Assembly (NCBI RefSeq): GCF_039729195.1 | Contig: NZ_CP155796.1 | Coordinates: forward strand, 4,402,001-4,466,000 | Length of the DNA stretch: 64,000 nucleotides | Source: Mycobacterium sp. DL | GTDB lineage: Bacteria; Actinomycetota; Actinomycetes; Mycobacteriales; Mycobacteriaceae | Reading direction: 5' to 3' | Part shown: piece after piece, positions 8,642-18,243 of the stretch | Numbering within the stretch: position 1 is the stretch's first letter | Layout of the letters: each line of letters begins with the position of its first letter | Position numbers and translations under genes: made by a program | The notes under the pieces: model-generated | Databases searched by the model: none | What the model was told of the DNA's origin: nothing | Seen by the model: only the letters and a program-made list of their open reading frames with translations

Positions 8642-10407
8642 TCACGGCGCAACGGCTCCCGATCCGGTGAGCCGTTCCAGCGCGGGGATGCCCACCGGCT
8701 CGGTCGGCAGTAGAGGTACCACGGCAAGCCGATCGGCGAGATCGGATCTCACCTTGTCGATCTGTGGCCGCTCGGCGGCGGCCCGTCGACGCAGCAGCGG
8801 GGATGCCGGACGGGCGGCGGCGAGCGAATTGTTGATCACCCACGCCCAGGGGTGAATCCCGGCCCGTTCGAGTTCTTCCTGGAGGCCGGCGGCTTCGAGA
8901 ACCGGTGTGGTCTCGGCCAGAGTGACGACGATGACCTTGGTGAGGTCGGGATCCTGCAGGCGCATCAGCGGCGTGGTGAACTGTCGGTCGCCGAATTGCC
9001 GGGCGACCTCGCGGTGGTAGGACCCGGTGGCGTCGAGCAGCAGCAGCGTATGTCCGGTCGGTGCGGTGTCGACTACGACAAATTTGTGCCGAGACTCGCT
9101 TATCACCCGTGAGAAGGCTTGGAACACTGCGACTTCCTCGGTGCACGGTGAGCGGAGATCCTCTTCGAGCATCGACCGGCCCTGTTGGTCGAGCGCACGG
9201 CCCTTCGTGGCGAGAACATGGTCTCGGTAGGCGCGTGTCGCCTCGGCCGGGTCGATGCTCGACACGTGCAGGTTCTCCAGGGTGCCGTGCAGCGTATCGG
9301 TGAGATGCCCGGCGGGGTCGGTGGTGGTCAGATGCACCTGATGCCCGCGGTCGGCCAGGGCGACGGCGATCGCTGCGGCGACGGTGGTCTTTCCGACGCC
9401 GCCCTTGCCCATGCACACGATCAATCCGTGGTCGCCGCTGGCGAGTTCATCGATCAGGGTCGTCAGCGGGGCGGCGGAGTCGTCCGTCGGCGCCTCCTCG
9501 TTGTCAGTGGGCGTCCCCGGGTCCGCATCGAACAACGTGGTGAGCGTCTCCAGCCCTACGATGTTGGCGGCCTTGAGATCCACCTGATCGGTTGGCAGCA
9601 AGTGCAATTCGTCGGGTAGGGCAGCGATGGCTTGTTGCTCGCGCGTGTAGATCGCCTCGGCGAGCGGGTCTGCGGGCTCGGCGGGGGCGGGCAGGACTCC
9701 GTTGATCACCACGTACTGGTGCGTCAGACCGATTGCTGCCAATTCAGTGTGTGTGCGGGCGATCTCGGTGAGCGTCGACCGCTGCGCACGGGCTACGAGC
9801 ACGAGGCGGGTGCGTAGCGGGTCGGACAGGGCGGCGACCGCGCCGGCGTAGAGGTCACGCTGTTTGTCGAGTCCGGACAGCGGGCCGAGACACGACGCGT
9901 CGCCCTTACCTTCGTTGAGGAAATCCGTCCAAGAGCCTGGCAGTTGGAGCAGTCGGATGGTGTGTCCGGTGGGCGCGGTGTCGAAGAGCACATGGTCGAA
10001 CTGCTCCATCGGGCCGTCGGAGTCGGTGAGCAGTTCGGTGAATTCGTTGAACGATGCGATCTCGGTGGTGCACGAACCGGAGAGTTGTTCGGCGATCGAC
10101 TGCAGTTCCTTGTCGGGTAGCAGGCCGCGAACCGGGCCGATGATTCGCTCGCGATATGCCTCGGCCGCCTGATCAGGGTCGATCTCCAACGCGGACAACT
10201 TCTCCACCGCTTGGATCGTGGTGATGGTGTTGCCTATCGACATCCCGAAGACCTGGCCGATATTGGACGCCGGGTCTGTGCTGACCAGCAGAACCGTTTC
10301 CCCTGGCGGGCCAGGTGGATCGCGGCGGCGCAAGCGATCGAGGTCTTGCCCACCCCGCCCTTGCCGGTGAAGAACAGAAAGCGGGGCGGTGTGTCCAGGA
10401 ACTTCAC
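8642..10407 (-). pseudogene. arsA: ArsA arsenite-pump ATPase, frameshifted near its 5' end
   Basis: ArsA couples ATP hydrolysis to arsenite efflux and takes As(III) from ArsD. The coding region has two tandem ATPase halves: P-loop 1 FFTGKGGVGKTS just after the GTG at 10407, and P-loop 2 CMGKGGVGKTT in the second half, each followed by a DTAPTGHT signature. The first 30-odd codons are in one frame and the rest in another. The frames join at a run of four G (10300-10303, minus strand) where five would be needed to read RQGETVLLVSTDPASN. So this is a one-base deletion, a homopolymer sequencing error, or a -1 slip site. The start follows arsD by five bases. Confidence 0.8.
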
Positions 10408-10412
10408 GAGTG

Positions 10413-10805
10413 TCAGCAGCAGCCGGAGGTGTCGGGACTGTCGCTGCTGCAGCAGCTGTCGCCGGAAGTCGTATCCTCCAGCAGATTTGTTGCGACTGCC
10501 GGTTCAACACCGGCCCAAGCGGCCAGTTGGTTGCGGTCGGGATAGCGCCCCGTCATCGCGGTGATGCCGTCGACCAGGATCAACGGCAATCCTTCGGAGC
10601 CGGCAACCTGCAGAAACGCCCGCACTGTGTGGTTCTCGGCGAACGTGCCCGGTTCACTCGCCAGGTTGTAGCGGGCGACGTCGCCGCCGCGGCTGGCGAC
10701 GAAGTCGAGATCCGCTGAGAACATCACCAATTGCTGGTCGACATCCTCGCCGCAGACCCCCGTCGCGCAACACAGCGCGGGTTCGAATACCTCGACCTTG
10801 CTCAT
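10413..10805 (-). CDS. arsD: ArsD arsenic metallochaperone
   Basis: A 130-residue ArsD with the full set of As(III) thiols: Cys12-Cys13 and Cys18 in the N-terminal site, and two C-terminal vicinal pairs, Cys118-119 and Cys129-130. ArsD binds arsenite and passes it to ArsA, and it is a weak repressor in some bacteria. The ATG overlaps the upstream arsC stop (ATGA) and arsA follows directly, the usual arsDA arrangement. Confidence 0.92.
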   Translation of the reverse strand: MSKVEVFEPALCCATGVCGEDVDQQLVMFSADLDFVASRGGDVARYNLASEPGTFAENHTVRAFLQVAGSEGLPLILVDGITAMTGRYPDRNQLAAWAGVEPAVATNLLEDTTSGDSCCSSDSPDTSGCC

Positions 10806-11245
10806 TGAACGGGCTCCTCCGATGGTGTCGACGACGGGGTGCTGAGCTGGTCGGCAAGCCGGCGGACCCGGGCGGCGATGTCGTCGCGCACCAGCCGCAT
10901 CCGCTCGATGCCGTCTATGCCGCGCTCGGACGGTTCGTCGGTGTCCCAGTTCTGGAATTCGGTGCCGGGGACTGGGTCCAGCTGAGCTTCCCGACCCAGG
11001 ATCACGACCACGTCGACATCCGCAACCAGTTGTGGATCAACAGGTTTGGGTGTTTGATCGCTGATGTCGATCCCGAGCTCGCCGAGGCTTTCCGCCGACA
11101 GCGCGTTGACTGCTGTTCCCGGTTTGGTGCCGGCGGAGTGCACATCGACCCGGTCGCCGGCGAGCTGGCGCATCAGCCCGGCCGCCATCTGCGACTTGCC
11201 GCCGTTCTTCGCGCAGACGAACAGCACCGACGGTCTGCGCGTCAC
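10802..11245 (-). CDS. arsC: ArsC-like low-molecular-weight phosphatase fold protein with altered P-loop
   Basis: This 147-residue protein has the LMW tyrosine-phosphatase fold used by thiol-dependent arsenate reductases. The active-site loop reads [11 protein letters not shown]: the nucleophile Cys11 is present, but the C-x5-R arginine that holds the oxyanion is Lys17. The rest ([23 protein letters not shown]) follows ArsC. The GTG at 11245 overlaps the acr3 stop (GTGA). It may still reduce arsenate with Lys in place of Arg, or have another role beside the canonical arsC at 12741. Confidence 0.85.
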   Translation of the reverse strand: MTRRPSVLFVCAKNGGKSQMAAGLMRQLAGDRVDVHSAGTKPGTAVNALSAESLGELGIDISDQTPKPVDPQLVADVDVVVILGREAQLDPVPGTEFQNWDTDEPSERGIDGIERMRLVRDDIAARVRRLADQLSTPSSTPSEEPVQ

Positions 11246-12336
11246 TTCGTCTCCTCGACTGCCGCGGGTGTGCGGGAGGCGAAGCGGCCGCGCAGCGCCA
11301 GCGACACGTACACCAGGGCTACCAGTACGGGCACCTCGATGAGCGGGCCGACGACTCCGGCCAGTGCCTGTCCGGACGTCACGCCGTAGGTGGCGATGGC
11401 GACCGCGATCGCCAACTCGAAGTTGTTGCCTGCGGCGGTGAACGCCAACGTGGTGGTGCGCTCGTAGCCCAGGCCGATCGCGGCACCGAGGAGGAAGCCA
11501 CCGCCCCACATGATGGCGAAGTAGGCCAGCAGTGGCAGCGCGATCCGCGCGACATCCCAGGGGCTCGAGATGATCTGATCGCCCTGCAGCGCGAAGAGGA
11601 TGACGATGGTGAAGAGCAGGCCGTAGAGCGCCCACGGGCCGATCCTGGGCAGAAACGTGCTCTCGTACCACTCCCGGCCCTTGGCCTTCTCCCCGAACCG
11701 GCGGGTGAGGTAGCCCGCCAACAACGGAATGCCGAGGAAGATCAGCACCGACTTGGCGATCTGCCATACCGAGGTGTCGATGGTGGTCTGCTCCAGGCCG
11801 AGCCAACCGGGGAGCACCGAGAGATAGAACCAGCCCAGGACCGCGAACATGAAGACCTGGAACACCGAGTTGATCGCGACCAGCACGGCCGCGGCCTCGC
11901 GGTCGCCGCACGCGAGATCGTTCCAGATGATCACCATCGCGATGCAACGCGCGAGGCCGACGATGATCAGGCCGGTGCGGTATTCGGGAAGGTCCGGAAG
12001 CATCAGCCACGCCAAGGCGAACATCAACGCCGGACCGAACAGCCAGTTCAGAACCAGTGACGACAACAGCAGTCTGCGGTCCCCGGTCACCGAGTCGAGG
12101 CGGTCGTAGCGGACCTTGGCCAGGACCGGGTACATCATCACCAGCAGTCCGATGGCGATCGGGAGCGAAATGCCGTCGATCTCAACGGCGCTCAGCGCGT
12201 TGCCGAGTCCCGGGACGAGTCTGCCGAGCAGCAGGCCGGCGACCATGGCGATGCCGATCCAGACCGGCAGCATCCGGTCCAGCGCGGACAGTTTCTTGAC
12301 GACCGCAGCATCGTCGGTGGTGGTGGGGCTGCTCAT
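11242..12336 (-). CDS. acr3: Acr3 arsenite efflux permease
   Basis: A 364-residue permease with ten predicted membrane helices, typical of the Acr3 (bile acid/arsenite) family. The essential cysteine lies in the [19 protein letters not shown] segment. Acr3 exports As(III) with the proton motive force and can work alone or with ArsA/ArsD, whose genes follow. The start overlaps the arsR stop upstream (ATGA) and the stop overlaps the next arsC. Confidence 0.95.
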   Translation of the reverse strand: MSSPTTTDDAAVVKKLSALDRMLPVWIGIAMVAGLLLGRLVPGLGNALSAVEIDGISLPIAIGLLVMMYPVLAKVRYDRLDSVTGDRRLLLSSLVLNWLFGPALMFALAWLMLPDLPEYRTGLIIVGLARCIAMVIIWNDLACGDREAAAVLVAINSVFQVFMFAVLGWFYLSVLPGWLGLEQTTIDTSVWQIAKSVLIFLGIPLLAGYLTRRFGEKAKGREWYESTFLPRIGPWALYGLLFTIVILFALQGDQIISSPWDVARIALPLLAYFAIMWGGGFLLGAAIGLGYERTTTLAFTAAGNNFELAIAVAIATYGVTSGQALAGVVGPLIEVPVLVALVYVSLALRGRFASRTPAAVEETK

Positions 12337-12716
12337 GACACGGTCTCCTCGACACAGGCATCGGATGGGGTGGCTTCGCCCTCGTCGATCTGAAGGATCA
12401 GCGAAAGCTGCTGCAGTGCTTCGGGAATCGCCCGGTAGTAAACCCAGGAGCCGCGCCGCTCACTGGCGAGGATTCCGGCGGATCGAAGCACTTTGAGATG
12501 GTGGGAAATCGTCGGCTGGGTCAGGTTGAACGTGGTGGAGATGTCGCAGACGCACGCCTCCCCGCCGGGGTTGCCGGCGATCAGGCTCAACAGGCGCAGG
12601 CGCACCGGGTCGCCCAGCGCCTTGAACATCCGGGCGAGGCGGTCGGACGTGTCCTCGTCGAGTGCGGCAAGGCCGATGGAGTCGCCGGCGCGCAGCAGCA
12701 GGGATGATTTCGACAT
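12333..12716 (-). CDS. arsR: ArsR-family repressor inside the ars operon
   Basis: A 127-residue winged-helix protein with recognition helix TQPTISHHLKVLRSAG and the metalloid site Cys55-x-Cys57 in EACVCDIS. Unlike the ArsR at 8231 it lacks the N-terminal cysteine pair. The 24-base gap from the upstream arsC contains CTATATTGACAGATATCG, which resembles ArsR boxes, so it probably controls an internal promoter for acr3-arsC-arsD-arsA. Confidence 0.92.
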   Translation of the reverse strand: MSKSSLLLRAGDSIGLAALDEDTSDRLARMFKALGDPVRLRLLSLIAGNPGGEACVCDISTTFNLTQPTISHHLKVLRSAGILASERRGSWVYYRAIPEALQQLSLILQIDEGEATPSDACVEETVS

Positions 12717-12720
12717 CCGT

Positions 12721-12740
12721 CTATATTGACAGATATCGAA
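12721..12740. promoter_or_regulatory. Candidate ArsR box upstream of arsR-acr3
   Basis: The 24-base gap between arsC (stop 12741) and arsR (start 12716) is AT-rich and holds ATAT-TGACAG-ATAT, an imperfect dyad of the type bound by ArsR repressors. It suggests a secondary regulated promoter within the long operon. Confidence 0.5.
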
Positions 12741-13418
12741 TCATCCTGCGACCGAGACCCCGAGTTCGGTCAGGAGTGTGCGTACCCGTTGTTCGATCTC
12801 GTCGCGGATCGGCCTGACGTCGTCGACGCTCTGACCGGCGGGATCGTCGAGCTTCCACTCTTCGTAGCGGAGCCCGGGGAACACCGGGCAGGCGTCGCCG
12901 CACCCCATCGTGATGATCACGTCGGCGGCGCGCACGATCTCATCGGTCCACGGCTTGGGGTATTCGCGAGAGATGTCGATACCACGCTCGGCCATCGCCG
13001 CGACTGCCGCGGGGTTGACCTCGTGGCCCGGTTCGGAGCCGCCTGACCAGGCAACGGCGGCGTCGCCGGCCATCTGGGTGAAGAAGCCCATTGCCATCTG
13101 TGACCGTCCGGCGTTGTGGGTGCACAGGAACAGCACGGTCGGCTTTCCGTCGTGATGCTTGCCCTCCACCTTGGCCAGCGCCCGAAGGCGTTGCCGGGCA
13201 AAGCGTTCGGCGAGCAGGGGTAGGAAGTTCGGAATCTTGGCGTGCCCGGCGAACTGATCGTAGGACGAATGCAGGAAGCGTTCGATGGTCTCGACGCCGT
13301 AGATGCCGTCGAACTCCTTCTCCAGCTGGGTTGCGGCGGACGTCATCGCCAGGCGCTGGTCGATGGACAGGTCGTGTCGAAGGTGCGGATGGGCCTCGGG
13401 GGCGATGTTGTCGGTCAT
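12741..13418 (-). CDS. arsC: Mycothiol-dependent arsenate reductase (ArsC with N-terminal helical domain)
   Basis: A 225-residue protein: an N-terminal helical bundle of about 85 residues (HLRHDLSIDQRLAM to LLAERFARQRLRALA) and a C-terminal LMW-phosphatase ArsC domain with the intact loop CTHNAGRSQM (Cys99, Arg105). This two-part layout is that of corynebacterial ArsC1', which uses mycothiol and mycoredoxin to reduce arsenate. It is 13 bases from the ArsR-ArsC fusion upstream. mshD, for mycothiol, is 7 kb away. Confidence 0.9.
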   Translation of the reverse strand: MTDNIAPEAHPHLRHDLSIDQRLAMTSAATQLEKEFDGIYGVETIERFLHSSYDQFAGHAKIPNFLPLLAERFARQRLRALAKVEGKHHDGKPTVLFLCTHNAGRSQMAMGFFTQMAGDAAVAWSGGSEPGHEVNPAAVAAMAERGIDISREYPKPWTDEIVRAADVIITMGCGDACPVFPGLRYEEWKLDDPAGQSVDDVRPIRDEIEQRVRTLLTELGVSVAG

Positions 13419-13431
13419 GCTGTTCTCCTTG

Positions 13432-14109
13432 TCAGGCGGTCTTCACGGTGGGCACAAGATGGTGGATTCGTTCGCTGAGGTCGTCGACGGCGGTATCGAA
13501 GGCGCCGGCCCTCTCGGTGCGCGCGGGGTCGGCCACCGACCAGTGCAGGCGAGTGAGTTCGGTCGGGAGTTCCTCGTGCGCGCTATCGCAGACGGCGATG
13601 ACGAGATCGCCGGAGTTCAGGACATCGCCGAGATGGCGCGGGGTCTGCGGGCGCAGGTGCAGGTGGTGGCGGCGGGCGGCCGACACGGCACCGGGATGGA
13701 TGCGCGCCGCCGGGCGGGTGCCGGCGGAGGTGGCGGGCACTTCGCTGTGTCGGTTCCAGATCGCCGCGGCGAGTTGGCTGCGGGCGGAGTTCTGGGTGCA
13801 GACGAACACCACGCGTGCAGCGCCGCGTTCGGCCGTGGGGACAAGGCTCTCGAGGGCGTGGTGATCGAGCCGTAGATAGAACCGTCGCCCGTCGGCCTCG
13901 GAGCGGGACTGGCGAACAACACCCGCCCGCTTGAGCACGCCCAGGTGATGGGCGAGCAGGTTGGACTGCATGTTCAGCACCGTGCGCAACTCCGACGGCG
14001 ACGCGTCGGCCAGCAGCAGGTGATCGACGATCGCCAGACGTGCCCGGTCCGCGAGCGCGGCGAAGACGGCGACCCGCTGTGCGTCGTCTGGTTTTACCTC
14101 AATAGACAT
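13432..14109 (-). CDS. ArsR-ArsC fusion protein
   Basis: The first gene of the ars operon encodes a 225-residue fusion. Residues about 5-90 are an ArsR-type winged helix (recognition helix QSNLLAHHLGVLKRAG) and residues 98-220 are an LMW-phosphatase ArsC domain with loop CTQNSARSQLA (Cys104, Arg110). The ArsR half has no CxC metalloid site, so if it senses anything it may do so through the ArsC half. A dyad overlapping its start (14108-14122) could be its operator. Such fusions occur in other actinobacteria but are little studied. Confidence 0.88.
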   Translation of the reverse strand: MSIEVKPDDAQRVAVFAALADRARLAIVDHLLLADASPSELRTVLNMQSNLLAHHLGVLKRAGVVRQSRSEADGRRFYLRLDHHALESLVPTAERGAARVVFVCTQNSARSQLAAAIWNRHSEVPATSAGTRPAARIHPGAVSAARRHHLHLRPQTPRHLGDVLNSGDLVIAVCDSAHEELPTELTRLHWSVADPARTERAGAFDTAVDDLSERIHHLVPTVKTA

Positions 14110-14122
14110 TGACTCAATGAGT
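14108..14122. promoter_or_regulatory. Overlapping dyads at the ars operon start
   Basis: ATTGA-C-TCAAT (14108-14118) and ACTCA-A-TGAGT (14112-14122) overlap the first bases of the ArsR-ArsC fusion gene. This is the likely operator of the ars operon and lies 60 bases from the PHO box of the divergent pst operon. Confidence 0.5.
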
Positions 14123-14183
14123 ACTGAGATATCTGATCGTCGTCAACCTCTGCTGCGGTTTCGTCGCCTCACCCCCCTTTCTG

Positions 14184-14201
14184 GTTCACCTTCCGTTCAC
14201 C
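14184..14201 (+). promoter_or_regulatory. PHO box (RegX3-type direct repeat) upstream of pstS
   Basis: GTTCACC-TTCC-GTTCACC is two perfect seven-base direct repeats spaced by four, the consensus for actinobacterial PhoP/RegX3 phosphate regulators. It lies about 110 bases before pstS, so the pst operon should be induced when phosphate is scarce through SenX3-RegX3. Confidence 0.8.
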
Positions 14202-14309
14202 ATCCGTAGGGCGTCGATTCACGAGCAGCCCTTAGGTTCACAGCCGAGCAGCGAGAGTTCTGCTCGGCGCGACATGCGTGCCTACCCGAACGCGTATTGA
14301 AGGAGCTTT

Positions 14310-15440
14310 GTGAAGGCCAAACGAACTGGTGCCGCAGTGAGCCTGCTGGCCGCCGGCGCTCTGCTGCTGTCTGCGTGCGGCAGCGACAACAACACCGCAG
14401 CTACGGGATCCGGCGAGGGCGGCTCGGAGCCGGCCGGGGACTGCGGCGGCAAGGAGTCGCTGAAGGCCAGTGGTTCGTCCGCGCAGGCCAACGCGATGAC
14501 GCGGTTCATCAACGCCTACGAGCAGGACTGCCCCGGATACACCCTGAACTACACCTCCAGCGGATCCGGCGCGGGTGTCTCGGAGTTCCTCGGCGGACAG
14601 ACCGACTTCGGCGGCTCGGATTCGCCGCTGAACGCCGAGAAGGGTGAGGTCGACCGCGCCATGGAGCGTTGCGGTGGCAATCCGGCATGGAACCTTCCCG
14701 CAGTGTTCGGACCCATCGCCATGACCTACAACCTCGAGGGTGTGGACACCCTGGCGCTCGACGGCCCGACCCTGGGCAAGATCTTCAACGGCACCGTCAC
14801 CACATGGGACGCCCCCGAGATCGCGGCACTGAACGAGGGCGTGACCCTGCCCGCTCAACCGATCAATGTGATCTTCCGCAGCGACGAGTCGGGCACCACC
14901 GACAACTTCCAGCAGTACCTCGATGCGGCCTCCGACGGCGCATGGGGCAAGGGCGCGGGCAAGTCGTTCGCCGGCGGCGTCGGCGAAGGCGCCAAGGGCA
15001 ACGAGGGCACCTCGGCGGCCATCGCGAGCACCCCGGGATCGATCACCTACAACGAGTGGTCGTTCGCCAAGGCGCAGAACCTGTCCATCGCCCAGATCAT
15101 CACCTCGGCGGGACCGGAGCCGGTCGAACTGAGCACGGAGACCGCCGGTAAGGCGATCGACGGAGTGAAGTTCAAGGGTGAGGGCAACGACCTGGTGCTC
15201 GACACCACGTCGTTCTACATGCCGACCGAACCGGGTTCGTACCCGATCGTGCTCGCCGCGTACGAGATCGTGTGCTCGGAGTACCCGGACCCCGAGGTCG
15301 CCACCGCGGTCAAGGCGTTCATGCACTCGGCTCTCGGCAACGGTCAGACCGGTCTCGAGGACAACGGCTACATCCCGGTGCCCGAGGCGTTCAAGACCCG
15401 CCTGACCGAGGCCGTCGACTCCATCAACGCGACGGCCTAG
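14310..15440 (+). CDS. pstS: Phosphate-binding lipoprotein PstS
   Basis: A 376-residue lipoprotein: basic start, hydrophobic segment, then lipobox LLLSACGS with the acylated Cys near residue 24. The mature part is a phosphate periplasmic-binding protein with the expected phosphate-contact stretches ([31 protein letters not shown]). It delivers phosphate, and arsenate less well, to PstCAB. The GTG has a GAAGGAG five to six bases upstream. It is the first gene of pstSCAB and sits behind a PHO box. Confidence 0.95.
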   Translation: MKAKRTGAAVSLLAAGALLLSACGSDNNTAATGSGEGGSEPAGDCGGKESLKASGSSAQANAMTRFINAYEQDCPGYTLNYTSSGSGAGVSEFLGGQTDFGGSDSPLNAEKGEVDRAMERCGGNPAWNLPAVFGPIAMTYNLEGVDTLALDGPTLGKIFNGTVTTWDAPEIAALNEGVTLPAQPINVIFRSDESGTTDNFQQYLDAASDGAWGKGAGKSFAGGVGEGAKGNEGTSAAIASTPGSITYNEWSFAKAQNLSIAQIITSAGPEPVELSTETAGKAIDGVKFKGEGNDLVLDTTSFYMPTEPGSYPIVLAAYEIVCSEYPDPEVATAVKAFMHSALGNGQTGLEDNGYIPVPEAFKTRLTEAVDSINATA

Positions 15441-15479
15441 TCACCAACCCATGGCTCTGACTCCAGACTCGACCGCGGT

Positions 15480-15506
15480 GGGCTCGTCGGTTAAACCGGC
15501 GAGCCC
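15480..15506 (+). promoter_or_regulatory. Stem-loop between pstS and pstC
   Basis: GGGCTCGTCGGTT pairs with AACCGGCGAGCCC (13 base pairs, one G-T wobble) 40 bases past the pstS stop. It has no T tract, so it is more likely an mRNA stabiliser or partial attenuator making PstS more abundant than the permease. If real it argues that pstC starts downstream of it. Confidence 0.6.
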
Positions 15507-15531
15507 CCCGCGGGGCGGGGATACTCCCGAC

Positions 15532-16500
15532 ATGCCAACCACAACTGGAAAGGGGTCTGCGTTGAGGCAGGGCGGCGGACGTTGGGGCGACACCGTCTTC
15601 AAGTCCATCGCGATCGCCGCCGGGGCCACCATCATCGGCGCCATCGCGCTGATGGCGCTGTTCCTCATCATCAAGGCGATCCCGTCGCTGCAGGCCAACC
15701 AGGCCAACTTCCTGTTCAGCACCGAGTTCCTCACCAGCGACTCCACCAACCTGCGCTTCGGCATCCGTGATCTGTTCATGGTCACGGTGCTCAGTTCGTT
15801 GTTCGCGCTGGTCATCGCCGTACCCATCGCGATCGGCATCGCGGCCTTTTTGACCAACTACGCGCCCAAGCAGTTGGCGCGGCCCTTCGCGATGCTGGTC
15901 GATCTCCTGGCGGCGGTGCCCTCCATCGTCTTCGGCCTGTGGGGCATCTTCGTGCTCGCCCCCTGGTTGACACCCGTGGCGACCTTCCTCAACGACAGCC
16001 TGGGGTGGTTCTTCCTGTTCTCGGAGGGCAACGTGTCCCTGGCGGGCGGCGGAACCATCTTCACCGCGGGAATCGTGCTCGCGGTGATGATCCTGCCGAT
16101 CATCACCTCGGTCACCCGTGAGGTTTTTGCCCTCACTCCGCGCGGTCACGTGGAGGCCGCTCAGGCCCTCGGCGCGACCAAGTGGGAAGTCATCCGGATG
16201 ACGGTGTTCCCGTACGGCCGTAGCGGCATGATCGCTGCGTCGATGCTGGGCCTGGGCCGCGCGCTCGGTGAGACGATCGCCATCCTGATCATCCTGCGCA
16301 CCGCCGCGCAGGCCGGTTCCTGGTCGCTGTTCGACGGCGGCTACACGTTCGCATCCAAGATCGCCTCGGCGGCAGCTGAATTCAGCTCTCCGCTGCCGAC
16401 AGGTGCTTACATCGCCGCCGGCTTCGTGCTGTTCGCGCTGACGTTCGTCGTCAACGCGCTGGCTCGTGCAGCGGCCGGCGGAAGGGTTAGTGGAGGATGA
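15532..16500 (+). CDS. pstC: Phosphate ABC transporter permease PstC
   Basis: A membrane subunit with six predicted helices and the cytoplasmic EAA loop ([18 protein letters not shown]) that contacts PstB. Reading is open from an ATG at 15451, but that N-terminus is disordered, lacks a ribosome site and would be encoded across the hairpin at 15480-15506. ATG 15532 is used here, and TTG 15562 with AAAGGGG upstream is also plausible. Its stop overlaps the pstA start (ATGA). Confidence 0.9.
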   Translation: MPTTTGKGSALRQGGGRWGDTVFKSIAIAAGATIIGAIALMALFLIIKAIPSLQANQANFLFSTEFLTSDSTNLRFGIRDLFMVTVLSSLFALVIAVPIAIGIAAFLTNYAPKQLARPFAMLVDLLAAVPSIVFGLWGIFVLAPWLTPVATFLNDSLGWFFLFSEGNVSLAGGGTIFTAGIVLAVMILPIITSVTREVFALTPRGHVEAAQALGATKWEVIRMTVFPYGRSGMIAASMLGLGRALGETIAILIILRTAAQAGSWSLFDGGYTFASKIASAAAEFSSPLPTGAYIAAGFVLFALTFVVNALARAAAGGRVSGG

Positions 16501-17399
16501 CGGCAACACTCGACCAGGCAGTGAAGGGACCCACCTTCCACCCGGTCAGCGCCAACCGCAAGTTCAAGAACGGCCTTGCGACAACACTGTTCACCGCGTC
16601 GTTCGTGATCGCGATGATCCCGTTGGTCTGGCTGATCTACACGGTTCTGGCCAAGGGCATCACCGCGATTACCTCGTCGACGTGGTGGACGAACTCGCTG
16701 TCCGGCGTGCTGCCGGAGCAGATGGCCGGTGGCGTCTACCACGCGATCTACGGCACTCTCATCCAGGCCGCGATCGCTGCGGTCCTGTCGGTGCCATTGG
16801 GCGTCATGGCCGCGGTGTACCTCGTCGAATACGGTCGCGGCCGGTTCGCCAAGGTCACCACGTTCATGGTCGACATCCTCGCCGGCGTGCCGTCGATCGT
16901 GGCGGCACTCTTCATCTTCGCGCTGTGGATCTCGACCCTGGGCTTCGAGCAGAGCGCCTTCGCGGTATCGCTGGCCCTGGTGTTGCTGATGCTGCCCGTC
17001 GTCGTCCGCAACACCGAGGAGATGCTGAAACTCGTCCCCGACGAGTTGCGGGAAGCGTCCTACGCCTTGGGTATTCCGAAATGGAAGACCATCGTTCGGG
17101 TCGTCGTCCCCACCGCACTGCCGGGCATGATCAGTGGCATCCTGCTGGCGCTGGCCAGGGTGATGGGTGAGACGGCTCCGGTGCTGGTGCTGGTCGGTTA
17201 CAGCCGGTCCATCAACATGGACGCCTTCGAGGGCAACATGGCGTCGTTGCCCCTGCTGATCTTCACCGAGTTGGTCAACCCGGAAGCTGCCGGTGTGTTG
17301 CGCGTGTGGGGCGCTGCGCTGACCCTGATCGTGATCATCGCGGCGCTGTACATCGCCGCGGCATTCGTCAACCGTTATCTGACGCGGAACAGAGTTTAG
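16497..17399 (+). CDS. pstA: Phosphate ABC transporter permease PstA
   Basis: A 300-residue permease with six helices and the EAA loop [19 protein letters not shown]. It pairs with PstC to form the phosphate channel. The ATG overlaps the pstC stop and pstB follows after seven bases. Confidence 0.95.
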   Translation: MTATLDQAVKGPTFHPVSANRKFKNGLATTLFTASFVIAMIPLVWLIYTVLAKGITAITSSTWWTNSLSGVLPEQMAGGVYHAIYGTLIQAAIAAVLSVPLGVMAAVYLVEYGRGRFAKVTTFMVDILAGVPSIVAALFIFALWISTLGFEQSAFAVSLALVLLMLPVVVRNTEEMLKLVPDELREASYALGIPKWKTIVRVVVPTALPGMISGILLALARVMGETAPVLVLVGYSRSINMDAFEGNMASLPLLIFTELVNPEAAGVLRVWGAALTLIVIIAALYIAAAFVNRYLTRNRV

Positions 17400-17406
17400 G
17401 AGCCTC

Positions 17407-18177
17407 ATGGCCAAGCGGCTGGATCTCAAAGATCTCAACATCTACTACGGTTCGTTCCACGCCGTCGCCGACGTGGGTTTGTCGGTCACGCCGCGCAGTG
17501 TCACGGCGTTCATCGGCCCGTCGGGCTGCGGTAAGTCGACCGTGCTGCGCACGCTGAACCGGATGCACGAGGTGCTGCCCGGTGCCCGGGTGGAGGGTTC
17601 GGTGCTGCTGGACGGCGAGGACATCTACGCCTCCGGCATCGACCCGGTGAGTGTCCGCAAGACGATCGGCATGGTGTTCCAGCGGCCGAACCCGTTCCCC
17701 ACCATGTCGATTCGCGACAACGTGGTAGCCGGGCTGAAGCTGCAGGGGGCACGCAAGAACCTCGACGAGGTCGCCGAGCGGTCCCTCAAGGGCGCCAACC
17801 TGTGGAACGAGGTCAAGGACCGGTTGGACAAGCCCGGCGGCGGTCTGTCCGGCGGTCAGCAGCAGCGACTGTGCATCGCCCGCGCCATCGCCGTGCAGCC
17901 TGACGTGCTGCTGATGGACGAGCCGTGCTCGGCGCTCGACCCGATCTCGACACTGGCGATCGAGGACCTGATCTCAGAACTGAAGCAGGATTACACGATC
18001 GTCATCGTCACGCACAACATGCAGCAGGCGGCGCGTGTCAGCGATCAGACGGCGTTCTTCAACCTCGAGGCCACCGGCAAGCCCGGCCGCCTCGTCGAGA
18101 TCGACGAAACCGAGAAGATCTTCTCCAACCCGACCCAGAAGGCCACCGAGGACTACATCTCCGGTCGGTTCGGCTAG
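17407..18177 (+). CDS. pstB: Phosphate ABC transporter ATPase PstB
   Basis: A 256-residue ATPase with Walker [11 protein letters not shown]-loop VFQRPNPFP, signature LSGGQQQR and Walker [14 protein letters not shown]. It energises PstCA. The ATG is preceded by GGAG. M. tuberculosis PhoT occupies the same place next to phoU. Transcription should stop at the hairpin 20 bases downstream. Confidence 0.95.
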   Translation: MAKRLDLKDLNIYYGSFHAVADVGLSVTPRSVTAFIGPSGCGKSTVLRTLNRMHEVLPGARVEGSVLLDGEDIYASGIDPVSVRKTIGMVFQRPNPFPTMSIRDNVVAGLKLQGARKNLDEVAERSLKGANLWNEVKDRLDKPGGGLSGGQQQRLCIARAIAVQPDVLLMDEPCSALDPISTLAIEDLISELKQDYTIVIVTHNMQQAARVSDQTAFFNLEATGKPGRLVEIDETEKIFSNPTQKATEDYISGRFG

Positions 18178-18196
18178 GTCCGTACCCGCAACGAAG

Positions 18197-18224
18197 GAAC
18201 CCCCCGGGATCTCCCGGGGGGTTC
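18197..18224 (+). terminator. Rho-independent terminator of the pst operon
   Basis: GAACCCCCCGGGA and TCCCGGGGGGTTC form a perfect 13-bp stem around two bases, followed by TTTCGT. It sits 20 bases after pstB and 20 bases before the convergent phoU stop, so it may serve both directions. Confidence 0.9.
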
Positions 18225-18243
18225 TTTCGTATGACGTTGTGGC

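Noticed and set aside
8642..10510. A single uninterrupted 622-codon reading on the minus strand as the ArsA protein
   Set aside because: Its first 70 or so codons are out of frame with ArsA: they lack P-loop 1, overlap arsD, and read as arginine/proline-rich nonsense until the GETVLLVSTDPAS segment. The true start of arsA is in another frame.
10802..12010. A 402-codon minus-strand reading covering the arsC and acr3 region
   Set aside because: Only the last 147 codons (from GTG 11245) encode ArsC. The upstream part is antiframe to acr3 and has no protein character.
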